DNA from: Streptomyces sp. NRRL WC-3618
GTDB lineage: Bacteria; Actinomycetota; Actinomycetes; Streptomycetales; Streptomycetaceae
Assembly: GCF_001280005.1 (NCBI RefSeq)
Contig: NZ_LGDW01000108.1
Span: forward strand, 1 to 10,359
DNA: 10,359 nt
Direction: 5' to 3'
Shown: positions 8,321-10,359 of the stretch, in pieces
Position numbering within the stretch: position 1 is the stretch's first letter
Layout of the letters: the number at the start of each line of letters is the position of its first letter
Notes under the pieces: generated by a model
Seen by the model: only the letters and a program-made list of their open reading frames with translations
Told to the model about the DNA's origin: nothing
Database searches by the model: none
Position numbers and translations under genes: made by a program

Positions 8321-9184
8321 ATGAATCACCGTCAGTTGGCGTTCATCGGCCTCGGCAACATGGGCAGCGGCATGGCGCACCGGCTGCTGAACAGCGGGTA
8401 CGGGCTCACCGTGTTCAACCGGACGGCCGCGAAAGCCGGTCCGCTGGTCGAGGCCGGGGCCCGTCTCGCCGACTCCCCTGAGCAGGCGGCCGAAGGGCAC
8501 CGTGTCGTCCTGCTGAGCCTCAGTGACGAGCAGGTGGTCGACGAGGTGCTCTTCGGCCGCGTCGTTCCCGCGTTGGAGCCGGGTTCGCTAGTCGTCGACA
8601 CGTCCACCGTCTCCCCCGGCTACGCCCGGGAGGTGGCCGAACGGCTGGCCGCCAAGGGGCTGCGCCGGGTCGAGGCCTGTGTGGTGGGCAACCCGCTCCA
8701 GGCCCGTGAGGGTGCGCTGCGCGTCTATGTGTCCGGCGCCGAGGAGGACATGGCCGAGGTGCGGCCGGTGCTGGACACGATCGGCTCGCAGGTGCTCCAC
8801 CTGGGCGCGCCGGGCACGGCGACGAGCATGAAGCTCATCCTCAACCTGCTGCTCGGCGCCCAGGTCGCCTCGATGGCCGAGGCCGTCGCCTACGGCGTCG
8901 CCGCCGGCCTGGACCGGGAGCAGCTCATCACCTCCATCTCGGAGAGCGGGTTCAGCTCCGTGGTGATGCGGTTCCGCGCGGCTCTGATGCGGGACAGCTC
9001 CTACGAACCGGCCTTCTTCCGGGCCGATCTGATGGAGAAGGACATGCGGGTCGCCACCGCCGCGGCCCGGGAGAGCGGACTCGCCCTGCCGGTCCTGAAC
9101 ACGGTCCGGGAGAGGTTCGCGGCGGTGGTCGCCGCCGGTGACGGCGCCAAGGACGCCTCCGTGGTCGTCGAACACCCCGCCTAG
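8321..9184 (+). CDS. NADP-dependent beta-hydroxyacid dehydrogenase-family oxidoreductase
   Basis: This 287-residue protein belongs to the 6-phosphogluconate / 3-hydroxyisobutyrate dehydrogenase superfamily. Motifs are the Rossmann GLGNMGSGMA (10-19), NRT at the end of strand 2 (33-35, suggesting NADP(H) preference), DTSTVSP (93-99), a catalytic lysine at Lys171 with Asn175 (TSMKLILN), and EKDM (239-242). The substrate-binding block, usually DAPVSGG or EAPVSGS, is EACVVGN (118-124), so the hydroxyacid pocket is changed and the substrate is probably not a simple beta-hydroxyacid. It may reduce a carbonyl or imine of a polyketide intermediate, or serve precursor supply. The ATG follows GAAGGAGA (8303-8310). 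It is the last gene of the core operon, followed by a strong hairpin. Confidence 0.85.
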   Translation: MNHRQLAFIGLGNMGSGMAHRLLNSGYGLTVFNRTAAKAGPLVEAGARLADSPEQAAEGHRVVLLSLSDEQVVDEVLFGRVVPALEPGSLVVDTSTVSPGYAREVAERLAAKGLRRVEACVVGNPLQAREGALRVYVSGAEEDMAEVRPVLDTIGSQVLHLGAPGTATSMKLILNLLLGAQVASMAEAVAYGVAAGLDREQLITSISESGFSSVVMRFRAALMRDSSYEPAFFRADLMEKDMRVATAAARESGLALPVLNTVRERFAAVVAAGDGAKDASVVVEHPA

Positions 9185-9185
9185 C

Positions 9186-9248
9186 ACACCGCGAAGGCGG
9201 GCGCCCCCCTCCGGCGTATTCGGAGGAGGGCCCCCGCCTTCGCGGTGT
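9186..9248. terminator. Long bidirectional hairpin terminator
   Basis: Bases 9186-9213 pair with 9221-9248 as a 28-bp stem with two mismatches and a 7-nt loop (GCGTATT). The outer 16 bp are perfect. It begins 2 bases after the oxidoreductase stop and lies 30 bases beyond the metF stop on the other strand. It therefore separates the PKS operon from the convergent methyl-cycle operon and should terminate both. Confidence 0.9.
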
Positions 9249-9278
9249 CGTTCGACGCGGCGGCCGTGCGTCCTCAGC

Positions 9279-10169
9279 TCATGCCGCCACCCGCGTCCCG
9301 ACCAGGCCGAGGCCCTGGTAGATCTCCAGGGTCGCGGTGGAGTTGTTCAGCGTGATGAAGTGCAGCCCGGGTACGTCCTCTTCGAGCAGCTGCTCGCACA
9401 TGCGCGCCGCGTACTCCACCCCGATCTCCCGCACGGCGGCCGGGTCGTCCTCCACCGCGTGGAGCCTTTCGGCGAGCCGCGGCGGGAACACGGCATTGCT
9501 CAGTTGCGCCATGCGCTCGATCTGACGGACGTGGGTGACCGGCATGATCCCGGCGATCACCGGAACCCGGCAGCCCTGCGCGTACAGCCGGTCGCGGAGG
9601 CGGAGATAGTCCTCGACGTCGAAGAACATCTGGGTGACGGCGTAGTCGGCGCCGGCCTCGCACTTGCGGTGGAAATGGGTGATCTCGCTGTCCCAGTCGG
9701 GCGAGCGGGGGTGCCGCTCGGGAAACGCGGCGACCCCGACCCCGAAGTCCCCGCAGGACCGCACGAGGCGGACGAGTTCCTCGGCGTGGTTGAGCCCCTC
9801 CGGGTGGGGGCGCCACTCCCCCATGGGGTCGCCCGGCGGGTCCCCACGCAGGGCGAGGATGTCGCGTACCCCGGCGTCCGCGTACTGGCCGATGATGTGG
9901 CGCAGTTCCGCCTCGGAGTGCCCCACGGCGGTGAGATGGGCGACCGGGGTGAGCGTGGTCTCCTGGGCGATGCGCCGGGTCGTCTCCACCGTGCGCTCGC
10001 GGGAGGATCCGCCCGCCCCGTAGGTCACGGAGACGAAGGTGGGGTGCAGTGGTTCGAGCCGCCGGACGGACTCCCACAACCGCTCCTCGGCCTTCTCCGT
10101 CTTTGCCGGGAAGAACTCGAAGGAGTAGGAGCGCACGCCGGCGGCGAGCACATCTGAGATGCGTGGCAC
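9279..10169 (-). CDS. metF: 5,10-methylenetetrahydrofolate reductase
   Basis: This 296-residue FAD-dependent TIM-barrel enzyme reduces 5,10-methylene-THF to 5-methyl-THF, the methyl donor for methionine synthesis. Motifs include SFEFFPAKT (16-24, with the conserved Glu18), [15 protein letters not shown] (46-60), LALRGDPP (105-112, with Asp110) and TQMFFD. Length matches bacterial MetF. The start is the GTG at 10169 (minus strand), preceded by GGGGAG at 10176-10181. It lies 15 bases after the ahcY stop in the same direction, forming a methyl-cycle operon. Next to a PKS cluster such a pair is likely to sustain SAM-dependent O-methylation, although a housekeeping role at the cluster edge cannot be excluded. 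Confidence 0.95.
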   Translation of the reverse strand: MPRISDVLAAGVRSYSFEFFPAKTEKAEERLWESVRRLEPLHPTFVSVTYGAGGSSRERTVETTRRIAQETTLTPVAHLTAVGHSEAELRHIIGQYADAGVRDILALRGDPPGDPMGEWRPHPEGLNHAEELVRLVRSCGDFGVGVAAFPERHPRSPDWDSEITHFHRKCEAGADYAVTQMFFDVEDYLRLRDRLYAQGCRVPVIAGIMPVTHVRQIERMAQLSNAVFPPRLAERLHAVEDDPAAVREIGVEYAARMCEQLLEEDVPGLHFITLNNSTATLEIYQGLGLVGTRVAA

Positions 10170-10184
10170 TGCTCGCTCCCCGAA

Positions 10185-10359
<175 letters not shown>

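Overview
The window is very GC-rich with strong G/C bias at third codon positions, frequent GTG starts and tightly overlapping genes. It encodes an aromatic (type II) polyketide synthase, which points to a Streptomyces or a close actinomycete relative. Nearly all of it is coding. The right end runs into methyl-cycle genes on the opposite strand.

Layout. (1) Positions 81-1955, plus strand: a four-gene overlapping operon of acyl carrier protein (ACP), ketoreductase (KR1), a SchA/CurD-like small protein and a membrane DUF1772 (anthrone-oxygenase-like) protein. It ends at a perfect 21-bp hairpin (1962-2017). (2) Positions 2043-2432, minus strand: a lone second SchA/CurD-like gene that converges on that hairpin and diverges from the next operon. 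(3) Positions 2433-2607: a 175-bp divergent control region with two inverted repeats. (4) Positions 2608-9184, plus strand: TcmI-type cyclase, cupin cyclase, KS-alpha, KS-beta/chain length factor (CLF), TcmN/WhiE-type aromatase/cyclase, second DUF1772 protein, second ketoreductase (KR2), two tandem antibiotic-biosynthesis-monooxygenase (ABM) proteins, and a 3-hydroxyisobutyrate-dehydrogenase-like oxidoreductase. It ends at a 28-bp near-perfect hairpin (9186-9248). (5) Positions 9279-10359, minus strand: metF and the 3' end of ahcY.

How it works together (inference). KS-alpha, CLF and ACP form the minimal PKS. The trio of monodomain aromatase/cyclase, TcmI-like cyclase and cupin is the cyclase set known from pentangular polyphenol pathways (pradimicin type) and from WhiE-type spore pigments. 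The presence of ketoreductases and several oxidative proteins favours a pentangular or other angular multi-ring antibiotic-like product over a spore pigment. The ABM and DUF1772 proteins are candidates for anthrone/quinone-forming oxidations. AhcY and MetF would support S-adenosylmethionine turnover for O-methylation, although no methyltransferase lies in the window.

The most distinctive features are an ACP separated from its ketosynthases by about 3 kb, four families present as paralogue pairs (KR, SchA/CurD, DUF1772, ABM), and complementary active-site anomalies in the paired ketoreductases and in the DUF1772 pair. No known compound can be assigned from the sequence alone. I see no transposase, integrase, CRISPR array, tRNA or rRNA.
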